From: Dehalococcoidia bacterium
GTDB lineage: Bacteria; Chloroflexota; Dehalococcoidia; GIF9; UBA5620
Direction of reading: 5' to 3'
Length of the DNA: 7,087 nt
Assembly: GCA_016783225.1 (NCBI GenBank)
Contig: JADHWZ010000112.1
Location: 1-7,087, forward strand
Part shown: positions 5,238 through 7,087 of the stretch, in pieces
How the letters are laid out: each line of letters starts with the position of its first letter
Numbering within the stretch: position 1 is the stretch's first letter
Position numbers and translations under genes: made by a program
Notes under the pieces: generated by a model
Databases searched by the model: none
The model's input: only the letters and a program-made list of their open reading frames with translations
What the model was told of the DNA's origin: nothing

Positions 5238-6899
5238 ATGTTGGAGCAAGGCAAACCGGATGGACTGGCAGAAAAGGCCAGCCAGTGGCATGCCAGAGCC
5301 CAGGCTCTCGCGGAAAGGCAAGACTCCTTTATCACTACTTCCGGCGTCCCCGTTGAACGTCTCTATTCACCGGTAGATATCGCTGATACGGACTACCTTC
5401 AGGATTTGAGCTTCCCTGGCGAGTATCCATTTACCCGTGGTGTCCACTCTACCGGCTACAGAGGCAAACTGTGGACAATGCGCATGTTTGCTGGCTTTGG
5501 CTGTGCCGACGAGACCAATGCCCGCTACAAGTACCTGCTCGAGCATGGCGAGACCGGGCTCAGCGTTGCCTTCGACTTCCCTACTCTAAACGGCTACGAT
5601 TCTGACGACCCAGAGGCTCGAGGGGAATTTGGCAAGTGCGGCGTGGCCGTCTCTTCCTTAGCTGATATGGAGATCCTATTTGACGGCATTCCTCTCGACC
5701 AGATAACTACGTCTATGACCATCAATGGGCCAGCAGCAGTTATCTGGGCGATGTACCTAGCCAACGCTCAAAAACGAGGTATTCCCCTGGACAAACTAGG
5801 CGGCACCATACAAAATGACATCCTCAAAGAGTATATGGCACAGAACGCTTTCATCTTTCCTCCCCAACCCTCCGTGCGCCTTATCGTTGACACCTTTGAA
5901 TTCGGCATGCAACAAGTACCGCGCTGGAACACCATAAGCATCAGCGGCTACCACATTCGTGAAGCCGGATCTACGGCTGTTCAGGAGTTAGCTTTTACCC
6001 TGGCCGATGGCCTTACCTATGTTCAGGCAGGCATTGACCGCGGGCTGAAGGTAGATGACTTCGCTCCGAGGCTCAGTTTCTTTTTCAACTGTCACAATGA
6101 TTTCTTCGAGGAAATCGCAAAGTTCCGTGCTGCCCGCCGTATCTGGGCACGAGAGATGAAACAGCGCTTCAACGCCAGCGAACGCTCCCAGTGGCTCCGC
6201 TTCCACACCCAGACTGCCGGTTGTTCTCTGACTGCTCAGCAGCCAGAAAACAACATCGTCCGCACCACCATTCAAGCTCTGGCGGCCATCCTCGGTGGTA
6301 CTCAATCGCTACACACCAATTCGATGGACGAAGCTCTTGCCCTCCCCTCAGAGAAGGCGGTGACCATTGCCTTACGCACCCAGCAGATTATTGCCCATGA
6401 AAGCGGTGGCACCAATACCATTGACCCCCTTGGCGGCAGTTACTTCGTGGAATACCTAACCAATGAGACAGAAAAGGCTGTCTACGACTACTTTGCCAAG
6501 ATTGACTCGTTGGGCGGCGTCATACCCGCTCTGGAAGCCGGCTTCTTCCACAGGGAAATTGCTGATTCAGCTTACCGCTACCAGCGAGAAATAGATGGCA
6601 AGCAACGCACCATTGTCGGTGTCAACCAGTATACTATGGATGAGCCGGTCACCATTCCTATTCTGCAGATGGATAAGGAAGGTGAGAAACGACAGCTGGA
6701 GCGACTCAGCCAACTACGCCGAGAAAGGGATAATGAACTGCTTTCAGCAAGGCTCGAGGCATTGCGCCAAGCTGCACAAGACAACGACAATCTCATGCCT
6801 TATATTCTGGAAGCCGTAAGTGCCTACGCCACTTTGGGCGAAACCTGCACTGTGCTGCGCAAGGTCTTCGGAGAATATCGACTGCCAGCATTGGTATAA
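5238..6899 (+). CDS. AdoCbl-dependent acyl-CoA mutase, large (substrate-binding) subunit; methylmalonyl-CoA mutase family with altered pocket
   Basis: Complete 553-residue protein of the methylmalonyl-CoA mutase large-subunit/TIM-barrel type. It contains [19 protein letters not shown] (66-84), [11 protein letters not shown] (106-116), [15 protein letters not shown] (189-203), [17 protein letters not shown] (231-247), APRLSFFF (276-283), [18 protein letters not shown] (321-338) and [18 protein letters not shown] (353-370). It ends near 553 with no C-terminal DxHxxG cobalamin domain, so a separate small subunit is needed. Against Propionibacterium mutase numbering the offset is a constant 5: Gln197, His244 and Arg87 are kept, but Tyr89 is Phe84, Arg207 is Gln202, Arg82 is Lys77, Tyr75 is His70 and Met78 is Gly73. 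Loss of the carboxylate-binding Arg207 and of Tyr89 argues against methylmalonyl-CoA as substrate. Phe at this position and Gln for Arg207 recall isobutyryl-CoA mutases. The start ATG has a modest GAAGG (5227-5231) 6 bases upstream. It follows cobO by 21 bases and overlaps the next gene as TAATG. The family is certain; the substrate is inferred. Confidence 0.93.
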   Translation: MLEQGKPDGLAEKASQWHARAQALAERQDSFITTSGVPVERLYSPVDIADTDYLQDLSFPGEYPFTRGVHSTGYRGKLWTMRMFAGFGCADETNARYKYLLEHGETGLSVAFDFPTLNGYDSDDPEARGEFGKCGVAVSSLADMEILFDGIPLDQITTSMTINGPAAVIWAMYLANAQKRGIPLDKLGGTIQNDILKEYMAQNAFIFPPQPSVRLIVDTFEFGMQQVPRWNTISISGYHIREAGSTAVQELAFTLADGLTYVQAGIDRGLKVDDFAPRLSFFFNCHNDFFEEIAKFRAARRIWAREMKQRFNASERSQWLRFHTQTAGCSLTAQQPENNIVRTTIQALAAILGGTQSLHTNSMDEALALPSEKAVTIALRTQQIIAHESGGTNTIDPLGGSYFVEYLTNETEKAVYDYFAKIDSLGGVIPALEAGFFHREIADSAYRYQREIDGKQRTIVGVNQYTMDEPVTIPILQMDKEGEKRQLERLSQLRRERDNELLSARLEALRQAAQDNDNLMPYILEAVSAYATLGETCTVLRKVFGEYRLPALV

Positions 6900-7087
6900 T
6901 GCAAAATGGCAAAGCAAAATTCAAAGAGAAATCTAAAGGACGAGTTTGCAGGTTTGCGCTGGATGTTATCGGATTTGTTGAGCGACTGCCGAAAGGGCAG
7001 GTTTCAAGTATCATCGGTGACCAGCTATTACGGAGTGCCACTAGCATTGGAGCGAATGTAGTTGAAGCACAGGGTGCGGGTTCGAGG
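6899..7087 (+). CDS. Four helix bundle protein (23S rRNA intervening-sequence protein / S23 family), N-terminal part
   Basis: The first 63 residues of a gene that runs off the right edge. The protein starts [20 protein letters not shown] and continues with a VIGFVERLPKGQ stretch and the hallmark block IGDQLLRSATSIGANVVEAQ, ending GAGSR at the edge. The QLLRSxTSIGAN..EA..A.S pattern identifies the family first described from insertions in 23S rRNA genes (Pfam 23S_rRNA_IVP), small proteins of about 115-130 residues forming a four-helix bundle. Its molecular role is not established. Here it is not in an rRNA gene: its ATG (6899-6901) overlaps the mutase stop TAA (6897-6899) as TAATG. There is no Shine-Dalgarno before it, so translation probably depends on re-initiation by ribosomes ending the mutase. 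Nothing in the family suggests it belongs to the mutase enzyme; it may be an opportunistic insertion or hitch-hiker. An ATG at 6907 in another frame gives no family match. Confidence 0.85.
   Translation, partial: MQNGKAKFKEKSKGRVCRFALDVIGFVERLPKGQVSSIIGDQLLRSATSIGANVVEAQGAGSR

Noticed and set aside
6907..7062. Reading frame from the ATG at 6907 after the mutase
   Set aside because: It is out of frame with the recognisable 23S-IVP family sequence, which starts at 6899.
1..7087. CRISPR array, tRNA, rRNA or insertion-sequence transposase
   Set aside because: No regularly spaced repeats, cloverleaf, rRNA signature or transposase-like protein was seen on either strand.

Overview
The window looks like a piece of chromosome from an anaerobic bacterium. 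It has moderate GC, strong AAGGAGGG-type ribosome binding sites and one clean sigma-70 type promoter. The gene content is a tungsten/molybdenum aldehyde:ferredoxin oxidoreductase, an acyl-CoA dehydrogenase, a B12-dependent acyl-CoA mutase and a dedicated cobalamin adenosyltransferase. This fits a strict anaerobe that lives on organic or fatty acids. The style of the proteins reminds me of Chloroflexota (Dehalococcoidia-like) genomes from sediments or the subsurface, but that is an impression without a search.

Layout: two gene sets diverge from a control region at about 4343-4655. Leftwards (minus strand) run a lipoprotein with twelve NHL/SMP-30-like beta-propeller repeats (4342-2663), a 350-base gap rich in inverted repeats, a full-length aldehyde:ferredoxin oxidoreductase (2312-468), and the first 106 residues of an acyl-CoA dehydrogenase (319 to the left edge). 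Rightwards (plus strand) run a CobO/CobA-type corrinoid adenosyltransferase (start probably GTG at 4656, end 5216), the large subunit of an AdoCbl-dependent acyl-CoA mutase (5238-6899), and a TAATG-overlapping 23S-rRNA-IVP/'four helix bundle' family gene that runs off the right edge (6899-7087).

How the genes may work together: CobO makes adenosylcobalamin, the cofactor of the mutase encoded 21 bases downstream. The mutase is the most interesting item. It aligns without gaps to methylmalonyl-CoA mutase around the active site, but several residues that bind the methylmalonyl carboxylate or the substrate are replaced: Tyr89 to Phe, Arg207 to Gln, Arg82 to Lys, Tyr75 to His and Met78 to Gly. It is therefore more likely an isobutyryl-CoA-mutase-like or new-specificity acyl-CoA mutase than a true methylmalonyl-CoA mutase. 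The acyl-CoA dehydrogenase and aldehyde oxidoreductase on the other strand could handle the same branched acyl units, but that link is inference. The separate B12-binding small subunit that the mutase needs is not in the window.
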